From: Cyanophora paradoxa
Lineage: Eukaryota > Glaucocystophyceae > Cyanophorales > Cyanophoraceae
Assembly: GCA_004431415.1 (NCBI GenBank)
Contig: QPMI01000372.1
Coordinates: 1-31,416 of the forward strand
Length of the DNA stretch: 31,416 nt
Direction of reading: 5' to 3'
Shown: positions 18,749 through 30,300 of the stretch, piece by piece
Numbering within the stretch: the first letter of the stretch is position 1
Layout: each line of letters starts with the position of its first letter
Notes under the pieces: generated by a model
Told to the model about the DNA's origin: nothing
Database searches by the model: none
What the model saw: the letters and a program-made list of their open reading frames with translations, nothing else
Program-made: the position numbers and the translations under genes

Positions 18749-21700
18749 ATGAGTGCGATGGAGCGCGACACGCTCGCGCACTACCTGCTCGTTGTCGGCG
18801 TGCGGGACTTCGCCGAGCCGCTGCATTCGAAGTACCAGAGTGCGTGTTGCGCGCCGCACGCCCGCGGCACGCTAGCTAAGGGCGCGCGGCAGTCACAAAG
18901 TTCAACGACATCTTCGCCGTGCCCTTCAAGCCGCAGCTCTTGGAGCGCGTGCCGAGGAAGGACAGGAGCGACGTGCCGCTGAACACGGCCAGCGTTCCCT
19001 CCGTGCGCCGCCCGGCCTGCCCGGAGGTGCGCGCCGCGGGCCTGCCGCTCATGCGGCCCCCGCGCGGCGCAGTTCTGCTTCCCGCGGGGCCTGTACTTCG
19101 CGCGGGACGGTGACCTGCCGGCGCCGACGTTCCACACGTTCGTCATGACGGCGGCCGACGCGAATGCGACGCGGATCCACGGGGCGGCGCTCGTGTTCTA
19201 CGAGCCCGTCTACCGCCCCATCGACATCGAGATCGGCTCCCTCGTCGACCCCCCGCCCGAGCGCAAGGGCTCCTCCGCCGTCCGCACCGCCTCGCCGCCC
19301 CCGCCGCCCCCGCCCGACGCCGGCGGGGCGCGCAGGGGGCCGGCTCGGGGGCCCTCTCGCCGGCGCGCCCGCAGCAGCGCTCGCTGATGCCCGGCGTGAG
19401 CGCCCCGGCGGGGAGCCCGTCCCGCGGCAGCGCCCTCGCGGGGGCCGCGGGGACGGTGCGCATTCCGACGGGGGGCGCGTTCGTGCCGAAGTGCTTGTGC
19501 GTGGTGTCGCGGCACGGGATGTACAACACCTTCCGGAGCTTCCTCGCCCAGCTCCTGCGCCTCGTCAAGTCCAAGGCGCCCCTCCCCATCGAGCGGTGCG
19601 CCCCGCCCCGCGCGCCCCGCCGCCCCCGCGCTGGGCGCCGAGGCCCCGCGCCTGCAGGTACATCGCTAACTTCCTGGGGGAGGTGCCGCTGCCGCCGCGC
19701 GGCCTCGTCGTCGTCCGCCACGTCCTCGGCGACAAGGCCCGCCCCGCCCCGCCCCCTTTCCCCGCCCGCCTGACGAGCCCCCCGCGCCCCCGCAGATCCT
19801 CTCCATCTCCCGCTCCCCCGCCAACGACTTCCCCCCCGCCGACGCCCGCCCCCCTCCCCTCCCCGCCCGCCCCTCCCTCCGCCGCGCCTGACGAGGGCAG
19901 GGGGGGCGCAGTTCTCGTTCCGGCCCCTCTTCCAGGCGCTGGACTGCCGGAACGTGGCGCTGCTCTTCCGCTGCGTCCTCCTCGAGCGCCGCGTCGTCCT
20001 CTCCTCGCGCCGCCTCCAGCTCGCCGCCTGCGTCGCCGACGCCCTCACGTACCTGATGTTCCCGTTCCGCTGGCACCACCTCTACATCCCCGTCCTCCCC
20101 GGCGACCTCGACCAGTTCCTCTCCGCCCCCATGCCCTTCATCATCGGGGTGCACCCCTTCAGCATCCCCCCGGGGCCCAAGCCGCCCCACGTCGTCTGGG
20201 CCGACCTCGACAACAACCTCGTCGAGACCCCCGGGGCGGTCCCCGCACTGCCCGAGCCGCAGGGCGCCGCGCTGCGGGAGGCGCTGCGGCAGCACGCGGC
20301 GCTCTTCGAGCCGGAGCACCCCGAGCTCGAGTGCATCGACTACGCCTACTCGCGCGACTCGGCCTTCCAGCCCCGCCCCATCCGCGCCTTCTCCGCCGGC
20401 CTCCGCCCCGTCGCCGGCACCCCGCTGGTGCCGGCCGAGGAGCCCTCGCTGCTGCGCTCGTTCTTCTCGGGGGGCGAGGCCGGGGGGTCGGTGCGCGCCG
20501 GCGGCATCCCCCAGCACTTCCCGACGGGGGAGGGGTACTACATCTCGCCGGACTCGAAGGGCCCCGTCTTCCCCGGCCACTCGGAGTCGGAGGGGGACGG
20601 GCGCGGCCTCAACCTCCCCGCCGTCAAGCGCGCCTTCCTCCACTTCTTCGTCTCCCTCCTCGCCCCCTACCGCCAGTTCATGCGCCCCGCCCGCCCCGCC
20701 CCCAAGGAGGGCGAGGAGGAGGAGAGCGACGGGGAGGATGAGGAGCACTTCGCGCGGCGGGCCTTCCTCGCGCAGCACTCGCCCCAGGCGCAGCCCTTCC
20801 TCGCCCAGTTCCTGGAGACGCAGGCGTGGCAGGAGTTCGTGGAGGAGCGGGCGCGGGGCGGGGCGGACGCGCACGAGGCCGCCTTCTTCGACGCCCACGT
20901 CGCCGCCCACCTCGAGTCCCTGGCCCGCCCCCCCCGCCCCCGCCCCGCCCCCGCCCCCGAGCCCCGCCCCGCTGAGGCGGCGGGGGCAGGGGGCCGCCTC
21001 GGCGTTCTCCCTGCGGCCCTTCGCGCGCCCCTTCCTCGCGGACGCGGAGCAGTTCGGCTTCCGCGGCGTGCACGTGACCCCGGACCCCGACCCCTCCCAC
21101 GTCCACCCCAGTGCGCCCTCCCCTCCTCGCCGGCGGCGCGGCGCGGCGGCTGAGGCCCCGCCGCAGACGAGTACTTCGAGTACAGCCGCTTCCCCGCGCT
21201 GCAGGACTCGCGCCTCCCGGGGCCCCGCCCGGGGGCCCTCCCCGCGTGGCCCCCGCTGCCCCCGGCCCCCGCCATCCGGGTGCCCACGCTGGAGCTCGCG
21301 CGCGTCCCCTCCCCGCCCCCCTCGAGCAGCAGCCGCTCCTCCTCGCCGGCCCCCTCGGGGCGCTCCTTCGGGGAGGAGGCGCTCTCGGCGCTCGAGCGCG
21401 TGCTGGAGGCCCTCGGCGTCGGCGTCGGGCGCGACGAGAAGGACGAGCGCGGCCCCGGCGACGAGGAGGAGAGGGGGCCGCCGCCCCTCCGCAGCCCCGC
21501 CTCGGCCCCCGACCTCCTCCACCTCCCCCCGCGCGGGCCCGCCGGCTCGCCCCCGCCCGCCTCGCCCCTCCCCGAGCGGACGCGGCCCCTCTCCGCCTCC
21601 CACTCCTCCCTCGGCCTCTCCTCCTCGCCCCGCCGCCCCGCGCCCGTCCCGGCGGCGGGGAGCCCGCACCGGGCGCCCCTCCAGCTCTCCCTCATCTCCC

Positions 21701-23105
21701 CCACCGCCTCCCACGCCCCCCGCGCCCGCTCCGGCGCGCCCCCGCCCGCCCTCTTCTCCCTCGCCGGCCCCGGCCCGGCCCCGCCGGCGCCGCCGGCCCC
21801 CGGGCGCGCCGGCGCGGGCGGCGTCGCCGGCGGTGGCGACGCTGACGCAATTCTTCTCGAGCAAGTTCCGCCCGCGGGAGCAGCAGGGCGAGGCGACGCG
21901 CATCCAGGCCGCCTGGCGCGCCTACCGCGTCCGCCGCGCCTGCGTCCGCCCGCCCCGCCCGCCCGCCCCCGCCGCCCGCCGCGGGGCCCGACGGGGCGCG
22001 CAGGAGGTGCACTGGGCGGCGCGCTGCTCGGCGAGCGCGGTGCAGGCGCCGTCGTGGCGGCGGCTGCTGGGCCTGCAGGCGGCGTGCGCGTGCCGCATCC
22101 AGGCGGCCCTCCGGCGGCACCTGGCGGGGCACGTGGCGCGCGTGCTCGTGCGGCAGCGCGTGCAGGTGCTCCTGCGCGAGGGCCTCGTCCCCGGCTGGGC
22201 CCAGGCCTCCATGCCCCTCATCCACCGCTCCCGGCCCGCCCCGCCCCGCCCCGCCCCGCCCCGCGAGGCGCGGCGGCTGAGGGCAGGGGCGGGGGCAGGG
22301 TGTTCGAGCGGCACTGCACGCGGCCCTCGTGGGGCTCCCTCGTCGCCCTCAAGAACGAGCTCGACACGCTGCGGCGCTACCTCGTCCACCTCAGCCCCAC
22401 CGCCCCCGGGCCCGCCGGCATCGTCCGCAAGGAGCGCCAGCACGTGCGCCCGCCCCGCCCCGCGCCCCCGGCCCGGGTGACGCCCCCGGGGCCAGATCGC
22501 GGAGGTCGTGCGCAAGTGCCTGACGTCGACGGACATCGCACGGCTGCAGTCCTCCCTCCGCGTCTCCACCCACTCCCGCAAGGTGCGCCCCCGCGGGAGC
22601 GGGGGGCGGGGGGCGGCGGCTCAGGGCGGGCGTGGGCAGGCGGGCCCGCTGGACGCGCACGCGGCGATCGCGGAGCGGGTGTGGGAGGACGAGCGCTCGG
22701 CCGACGACTCCGCCCGCCTCGTCTTCCTCACCGGCACCTACGTCCGCCCCCCCCGCCCCGCGCCCTCCCCTCCCCCCGCCCAACCCGCCCACCCCGCGCG
22801 CCCCGCAGATCGCTCTCGAGCGGGGGCTCGTGCTGGGCGATGTGCGGGGGCCCCATCCCCCCCGCCCCGCCCCCGGGCCCCCGCTGACGGGCCGCAGACG
22901 CGCTCGGAGCTGATGGCGCGGTACGGGGTCCAGGGGGGGACGAAGCGGAAGCGGCAGCTGGTGCGCAACCTCTGGAACTCGAACCCCGCCAAGACCCAGC
23001 GCATCCTCGCCGAGGTGCCCCCGCCCCCCACCTCCCCCCGCCCCCGCCCCCGCCCTCGTGACGCGCCGGCAGCTCGGCACCCGCGGCTTCACCGTCCTCG
23101 ACTAG
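18749..23105 (+). CDS. DENN-domain protein with IQ motifs (putative Rab GEF)
   Basis: DENN proteins activate Rab GTPases in membrane traffic. The start is the ATG at 18749 ([20 protein letters not shown]). The uDENN part has [13 protein letters not shown] and [10 protein letters not shown]. The cDENN part has [82 protein letters not shown] and [10 protein letters not shown], then VVWADLDNN. The dDENN part has [20 protein letters not shown] and [18 protein letters not shown] Ser/Pro linker precedes two IQ-like calmodulin sites, [16 protein letters not shown] and [16 protein letters not shown]. The C-terminus includes [20 protein letters not shown] and [18 protein letters not shown]. Introns: 18840-18892, 19003-19072, 19280-19335, 19596-19657, 19737-19795 (GC), 19844-19911 (GC), 20933-20989 (GC), 21111-21166, 21944-22003, 22234-22298 (GC), 22444-22495, 22583-22639, 22742-22808, 22842-22897, 23015-23072. 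The frame change at about 21770-21840 is unresolved. Confidence 0.9.
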
Positions 23106-23478
23106 CCCCGGGGCCTCCGGCTCCCCGGCCAGCCCGCCCTCCTCCCGCCCCGTCGCCGGCCCGGCCCCTGCACGCCTCTCCCGCTTCCGATGTTCGCGAA
23201 CCACTTTTGCCGCCTGTCGCTTCGAATTCTCCTCCCTGGACGCGCCTCTGCGGCCGTAGGCAGAAGAGCTTCTGGCTGGGGAGAACTGAGAGCGCGAAAT
23301 GTGGCACGTGCGCGTGCCACGGTGCCGCGGGAGCGCAGCTAGCGCTGGCAGATCTAGTTCTAGAGCGGGGAGAGGTCACTCTCGTCCCTCACGGGCTTCA
23401 AGCTTCAAGCTCGAGGACCCGCCGCCCCGGGGGCTGCCAGGGGCCCCACGGCCACCGTTGACTCTCGCAGCTTACGAA

Positions 23479-23578
23479 CTTCGGAAGTCCGAAGGCCCTC
23501 ACGAACTTAAAAAAGCTTCGGAAGTCCGAAGGCCCTCACGACCCCTTACGAACTTCGGAAGTCCGAAGGCCCTCATGA
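23479..23578. repeat. Three-unit direct repeat, 37-base period, with hairpin core
   Basis: The 26-base unit beginning CTTCGGAAGTCCGAAGGCCC starts at 23479, 23516 and 23553, exactly 37 bases apart. The first two end in CACGA and the third in CATGA. Each unit contains the inverted repeat CTTCGG-AAGT-CCGAAG. The 11-base spacers differ partly, though the last begins again with ccccttacgaa, like the sequence before the first unit. Confidence 0.9.
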
Positions 23579-23979
23579 TCAGGCCCTGAGGGCCGCCCGG
23601 GCCCGGCGGCCTGAGACTTGCCAATGATTCAAGGCCCTGCCAGGCTGAGGCCTGCCGCAGTGCCGGCCGGCGGGGGGCCCGCGGCCCCCGGCCCGCCGCC
23701 ACGCCGGCGCCGGCCTTCAAGCTTCAAGGGCCGGGGGCTTCGCATTTGAGCCTCGGACCCGAGTTCCGAAGTTCGAGTCGACGTCCGGTCTCATGATCAG
23801 CCTGGCAGGCCTCACTGAGTCAGCCGCTGAGCCCTGGCAGGGCCTCCGCAGGCGGGGCGCCGGCTTGGAACTACGAGGCTCCTCAGGGCCTGACTCAGTG
23901 ATCCGAGGACTCGATCAGTGCACCGCGTGGCACGCGGTTGAGTGATCATGAGTGCTGTGGCCCCCCATCCTCTCCCCCC

Positions 23980-24260
23980 ACCCTAGATTTGATCTGATCT
24001 GATGTATATTCATTTTCAATAAAACAGGGGGCGCTGCACATGCGTCCTCTGACAACAGTGAAGTAGAAGCATGAGAAGAAATGTATACAGGTACTTAATG
24101 ATACAATACCAGATGGTACTCTGTGCAGGTAGAATGAAACCACAAATGCGAAGGACAAATAGCGTCTGAGTCTACCACCATACGGCTACCATAGTATGCA
24201 AAGCAAAGCGATCTGAGCGGTATTAAACGACCCGATGCATATGGTTCCTAGCTATGTAGA
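23980..24260. other. AT-rich island with AATAAA
   Basis: Unlike almost everything else in the window, this stretch is close to balanced in composition. It starts with a short direct repeat (gatctgatctgatg) and includes tttcaataaaacag near 24013, a possible polyadenylation signal for the + strand. It lies about 875 bases beyond the DENN stop, which is far for that role in such a compact genome. It may also be the 3' UTR and end of the - strand Tmc transcript, or a remnant of inserted DNA. Confidence 0.45.
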
Positions 24261-24365
24261 CTGTCATGTAGGTCTAGCCTGCCTGCCTGCCTGCGTGCGG
24301 GCGAGAGCGACCGGGGCCGAGGGGGGCGGGAGAAAGGGCGGGTGCGAGCAGCGGGGCCGGCGGGG

Positions 24366-27300
24366 CTACGAGGGGTGGACCTTGCCCTTGTGGAGGGCGA
24401 GGGACTTGGAGGGCTCGCGGGAGGCGCGGGAGCCGCGGGAGACGCCCGTGCGCGCCGTCGCGTTCGTCTCCCGGTCGAGGTCCTCGTCGAACTCCTCGTC
24501 GGCCTTCTTCGCGAGCTTGCGCTGGATCGCCGCCGCCTCGTCCTGGAACGAGTCGGCGTTGAGGTAGTAGGCGTGCAGGGCCGGCACGGCGAGGACGAGC
24601 TCGCGCGGGATCTGCACGAGCAGCTGCGACGCCCGCGACGTCTCCGCCCGCAGCCGCCGCACCATCGGCCGGAACAGCATGACTGCGCGCGCGCCCCGCG
24701 GCGTCAGCCAAGGCGCGCGAGGCGGGGGGGGGGGGGGGGGGGGCGGGCGCACTGTAGAGGAAGAGGAGGAGGAGGCAGGTGATGGCGAGGATGCAGCCCT
24801 CGATGATGATGACGCGCTTCACGTTCTCCTCCAGCTCCGAGACGTACAGCGTCGCCGACTGGAAGAGCCCGTCGTCCAGGTCCGACGCGTCGATCTGCAG
24901 CAGCAGCCGCAGCGCCGCCGACGGCACGCACGACGCGTCCGCGCACTCCAGCCGCCGCTGCGGCGGCGCCGAGGCCGAGACCGCGGCGACGGCCGCCGCC
25001 GTCGCGTTGGCGGCGGCGGCTGCTGCGGCCGCGGCGGCGGAGGCGGCGGAGATGGCGGCCGGCTGGAGCTCGAGGACGGCGGTCTTGGCGAGCTCGATGT
25101 AGGCGTAGATGAGGTTGTCGAGGCCGTTGGAGACCATCTCAACGTCGTCGACACGGTCCGGGGTGCACTGCGCGCGGTCCACGCGGAGGCAGCCGGGGCG
25201 GAAGAGGAGCTCGTCCTGGGCCCGGTAGCGCCCGTTCGAGCCCGACAGCAGGAGGCTCTCGTTGCCGAACTTGAGGCTCTGGTGCACCCAGCGCAGCTCG
25301 TCCGCCGCCGCCAGCACGCCCCGCGCCAGCTCCGCCCGCCCCATCAGGTTCCCCTGCCCGCACCCCGCGTCAGCGGCGGGGGGCGGGGGCGGGCGGGGCG
25401 GGGCGGGGCGGGCGGACGTCGTCGATGTAGAGCTCGCGGGCGAGGAAGGCGACGGCGCGGGCGAGGTAGCGGCGCTTGCCGGCGTTGTTGATCTCCGCGC
25501 TCGCCTGGTCCCCCGACGTGAGCGACTGCAGGCACACGATGAAGTTGACCAGCGCCAGGGCCCCGATCAGCACGAAGGCCGCCACGTAGCGCTTCGTGAG
25601 GGCCCCCAGGATGTCGATCTTGGCCGCCGCCGCCGCCGTCTTCTCCGCCTTGGTCGGCTCCTTCTTCTTCTCCTCCTCCTTCTTGATGGCGGGGAGGTCC
25701 TGCAGCGCCGACTTGGAGAGCTTCTGCATCGCCTTGAGGTCCGCCTCGATCGCCTTCTCCTCCGCCTTCTTCTGCGCCGCGATCGCCTTCTGCCGCTCCC
25801 GCTCCGTCTGCCGCGCCTTCTCCTTCTTCTCCTCCTCCCCCGCCACCTCGCCCCCGCCCACCGCCCCCGCCGCCGCCGCCGCAGCCGCCGCCGCCGCCGC
25901 CGCCGCCGCGCGCTTCTTCGCCTTGGGGTCGAGGGCCATGAGGGCGTCCGCGGTGAGGCGCCCGAAGGCCGGCGCCGGCGCTGCGGCGGCGGGGCCGGCG
26001 GCGAGGCGCCGGGCGGTCATGCCGCCGTTGCCGCGCGCCGACGGGAGCGGCATCGCGAAGTGGCGCGTCGAGACGTTGGGGCCCCGCGCGAGGGCAGCGG
26101 CACGTCGTCGGCGCCGGCGCCGGCGCTCCCGAGGGAGCGCGGGCTGGAGAAGGAGGAGGCGCCGGCGTTGCTGCCGCCGGCCCACGCCGAGGTTGGCGCG
26201 TGCGTCGCGCGGCCCGTCTCCAGCGGCGGCCGCCCCGTCTCGGGCGCCGCCCGCGCCGACGTGGCGCCGACCTGCTCCAGGCTCCCCATCGAGGCCGGCC
26301 GCCCCTCGCCGCCCCGCAGGCGGGCGAGGTGCAGCGGGAGGGTCTTCTTGCCGCCCGTCGGCGTGCGGGGCGGGGTCTCGGAGCCGACGAGGCTGGCCTT
26401 GCGGCGGACGCGGTTGGGCCCTCGCCGCTGCTCACCGAGCCGACGCCGGCCGACTCCTCCGACGCCGCCTTCTCCCGCCGCGCCCGCGCCGCTCCGCCAT
26501 CACCGCCCGTCCGTCGCCGCCCCGCATCCTCCTCCTCCTCCGCGTCCGCCGCCCTCCGCCGCAGCTTGCGCCCGCCCTTGCTGCTCGCGGCCTTGCGGCT
26601 GCGGGGCGTGCGGGCCTCCTCCTCGGCGCCGCCGGCGACCTCGTAGGCGTGGCGGCGGGGCCGGCGGCGGCCGCGGCGTCGCGGCGGATGCGGCGGGGCC
26701 GCCCCCGCGGCTCCTCCTCGCCCTCGGTGGCGTCACCGCCTCGCGGGCCGCCAGCTCGATCCCGAGGCCTCGGCGTCGCCGCCCCCCGCCCGCTCCACCT
26801 CGATCGCCAGGTACGAGCCGACGCGCCCCGGCACCCCGCCCCTCCGCCTCCGGCGCTCCTCCTCCTCCTCGCCGCCGCCGTTGAGGACCATGCGGATGGG
26901 GGCGGCGCCGCGCCGGCCGCCTCCGCCTCGCCTCGTGGCGGCGGTGGCCGCGGCGGCGCCGGGCGGGCTCGCGCTCGAGGGCCGGCTCCCGCTCCGCCGC
27001 GCCCCGCGCTCTCGCTCCGCCGCACCTTGCGCCCGCGCTCCGCCCGCTGCGGCCGGAGCGGCCGGAGCGGCGGTCGTCGGCGTCGAGGCCCGACTCGCCG
27101 TCGGGGTCGCTGGCGCCGCGGCGGCCGCGCCCGCGGCCCTTGCCGGGCCCCTTGTGGCCGCGCTTGACGGCGCCCTGGACGGCCTCGGCGAGGGCCTTCT
27201 TGATGTCCTCGCCCGCCGCCGCCGCGTCGGGCACCGAGAACTTGATGGAGCGCCGCCGGTTCTCCCCCGGCACCGAGGCCCGCGGGTTCTCCCCCTCCGC

Positions 27301-30300
27301 CCCGGCCCCGCCCTCGCTCCCCAGCTCGCTCTCCCCCTCGCCCTCCTCCCCGCTCTCCTCGTCCGTCGACGCGTTCTTGTCGATCAGCTGCGCCGGGGCC
27401 GGTCAGAGAGGGCGGGGAGGGGGCGGGGGGGAGGGGAGGGGGCGGGCCTTGGTGCGAATGTAGTAGCGGGCGACCTCGCGGATGACGGGGCGGGGGATGG
27501 AGAGGAGGATGTCGTCGACGCCGCGCATGACGCGCCGGACCTTGCGGAAGGCCGGCTGGAAGATGCCGAGCGCCAGCACGAAGAGGAGGAGGATCGAGGC
27601 GCCCAGCACGGCCCCCAGGATCCCCTTGGAGAACTTGGTCGTCAAGTACACCTCCTTCTCGTACAGGTCGCACGCCGTCCGGAAGGCCTCCAGCACGGGG
27701 CCCAGCGCGTTGTCGAACACGTACCGGAAGTTGCGGTCCGTGTCCGGCACCCGCTGCGAGCGCGCGCGGGTGAGCGCGTGGGCCCCCGGGGGGCGGGCAG
27801 GGGCGGGGCGGGGCGGGGAGGGGCGCACAAGCTTGTCGGGGTCGGTGTGGGCGAGCTTGCGGAGGCGGACGCGGTAGGAGTTGCCGAGGTCCCAGAGGTT
27901 CATGACGACGTCGCGGTACATGGGGTGCAGCGCCGAGGGGAAGTAGTCCCGGACGGAGATCTGCGAGGTCTTCCAGTAAAACTTGACGATGTCCTTGGTG
28001 GAGGCCTTGACGCCGTCGGGGAAGCCGAAGTAGAGGCCCAGGTGGTCGTACTGGAACTCGTCCATCTTCGCCGTCAGCAGCTCCGCCGCCGCCGCCGCCG
28101 CCGCCGTGTGGTTGCTGTACGCGTGCAGCTGCAGCGTCCGCGCGTACTGCGCCGCCGTGACGACGATGCGGCGCTGGAAGCTGACGGAGCGGGCGCGCTC
28201 GATGGCGGCGTTGAACTCGGCGAAGATGACCTGCACGGCGACGAACATGGCGATGGCGCAGCCGACGAGGAGCAGCAGGCCGACGGTGACGCCCCACGAG
28301 AGGCGCGAGACGGCCGACTCGTCGCGGACGGCGAGCACGAGGTCGCGCCTCTGCGCCTTCTTCAGGTTGTTCAGCGCCGAGGCCGACGAGGCCGACGACT
28401 GCGACTGCGACGCCGACTGCGAGACCGACTCGGAGACGCTCCCCGTGAGGTGCTCCGAGCGGCGCCCGTTCTCCCCGCCGTCCTCGCGGCCCTCGCCGCG
28501 CTGCTTGGCCTGCGCCTCCTGCTCCTCGACGTCGTCGGCGCGGGCGAACTGGACGATGGCCGCCTCGGGCTGGTTCTTGACGTCCTGGAGGAAGGTCCCG
28601 TAGGCGCGCAGCAGGACCTTGGAGTGGGGGAACTTGGAGAGGAGCGTCCGGTAGTTCGTTTCCGCCCCCGACTTGAGCTCCTCGATCGCCGCCAGCCGCG
28701 CCGGCGCCTCCTCCAGCAGCGCCTGCCGCCCCGTCGGCTGCGCCGGCCGCAGCGCCGCCGGGGCGGGGCGGGGCGGGGCGCACGACGGCGCCGGGGGAGT
28801 TGAGGTCCTTGCGGTGGAGGCCGCGCCAGAAGCCGCGCAGGAGCACGAGCGCCTGGTTGTGGTGCTCCTTCGCCTGCTCGTACATCCGGCTGAACTCCAG
28901 CGCTGCCCGCACCCGTCGGCCCCGCGCCGGCGCCGGCCGAGGCGGGCGGGGCGGGGGCGGGGCGCACTGCGGAGGAACTCGCCGGCGCCGGCCTCGGCGC
29001 CGGCGGCCTGCTCGCGCTCCCACGTGCGGCGCATGCAGCTCAGCTGGAAGCGCAGGTCCACCACGGGGTTCTTCCGCCACGCCTGCTTCACCTGCCCGCC
29101 CGCCCCGCGCGTCGCGCCCTGCCCCGCCCCGCCCCGCCCCGCTCGGCCCGGCCCCGGCGCACCTCGATCATGGCGGTGAGGGGCGATTTCTTGTAGAACG
29201 AGACGAAGCGGCTGTGGCAGATCTGCACGTACGCTGCGCGCCGAGAAGCCGTCGTCAGGCGCCGCGCGCTGGGCTGGGAGGGGCGGGGCGGGGGGCGCCG
29301 CGGGCACCGGAGGAGGGGAACTGGGCGAGGGCGGCCTGGTAGATGCGGTCGGCGGCCTGGATGGCCTCCTCGGAGGCGTCGTGGCGCAGGAAGCGCGTCG
29401 AGACCTCCACCTCCATCGGCGTCCAGAACTTGGGCGTCTCCTCCGGCCGCTGGAACTTCTGCAGCTTCCAGAACCGCCGCCCTGCCACGCCCGCCCCGTC
29501 AGGAGGCCGGGGCCGGGGCCGGGGCGGAGAAGCCGCCAGCGAGGGCGCACGGGAGGCCTCGAAGCCGATGAAGAAGCCCGGGATGAGGAGGAACTGGGCG
29601 CCGTAGGTGGCGTAGGCGCGCCACGGGAAGGACTCGTCGTCCGTGTCCATGGGGACGAAGCAGAAGCCGGCGCCCATCGCCGCGTAGAGCATCGCCGACG
29701 AGGTCAGGCCCGAGCGCGTCCAGGCCAGCCAGGGGACGTAGATGTACTGCGAGACGGCGGTGTAGAGGAAGAGCGCGAGGAGGCCGATCGTGATGATCAG
29801 CGAGACGATCGTGTTGGGGGCCACGATGAAGTTGGTGACCCACACGAGGGCGAGCTGGGAGGCCATGAGGAGCACGTCCGGGCGGCCGTGGGCCCGCCCC
29901 GAGAGGGCCTTGGTGTCGGGGGCCGGCGAGTGCGCGAGCAGGGCGCAGGCGAGGCACTCGGGGACGAGCAGGACGACGAGCACGATGGCGACGGGGGCGT
30001 AGAGCATCCACGGGAACGTCCCGCACACGAAGAAGTTGCCCGCCTCGGCGCCCTCCCGCATCACGAGGCCGTCGGGCGAGGCCCGCCCCTCCATGCACTT
30101 GAGCACCCGCGAGAGCAGCTTCGCCGTCGGGATGAAGAGCCCGTACGAGAAGAGCCGGATCACGCTTCGCCACACCCCCGTCGGGATGTTCTTGAACGTC
30201 TCCCCCGTCTGCGCCGGCCCCGCCCCATCGGCCAGGCGCCGGCGCGGCGCGGCGGCGGTTCCACGGGGCGGCGCACGCGGGAGGAGTAGACGATGAACGC

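Larger units (their letters stand above)
23106..24365. other. Convergent intergenic region, DENN / Tmc
   Basis: The only long gene-free stretch in the window, about 1.26 kb. It contains a three-unit 37-base repeat (23479-23578), two copies of cttcaagcttcaag-like sequence (near 23397 and 23716), several palindromic words (tgatcatga, ctgactcagtg, ccctgagggcc), and an AT-rich island (about 23980-24260). No coding exon or tRNA is recognised. Confidence 0.6.

Noticed and set aside
23479-23578. CRISPR-like spacing of a repeat
   Set aside because: Only three units with short, partly similar spacers in a spliceosomal eukaryotic genome and no cas genes.
23980-24260. A tRNA, snoRNA or other structured RNA in the AT-rich island
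   Set aside because: No cloverleaf, no paired C and D boxes at suitable distance and no recognisable snRNA sequence by eye.
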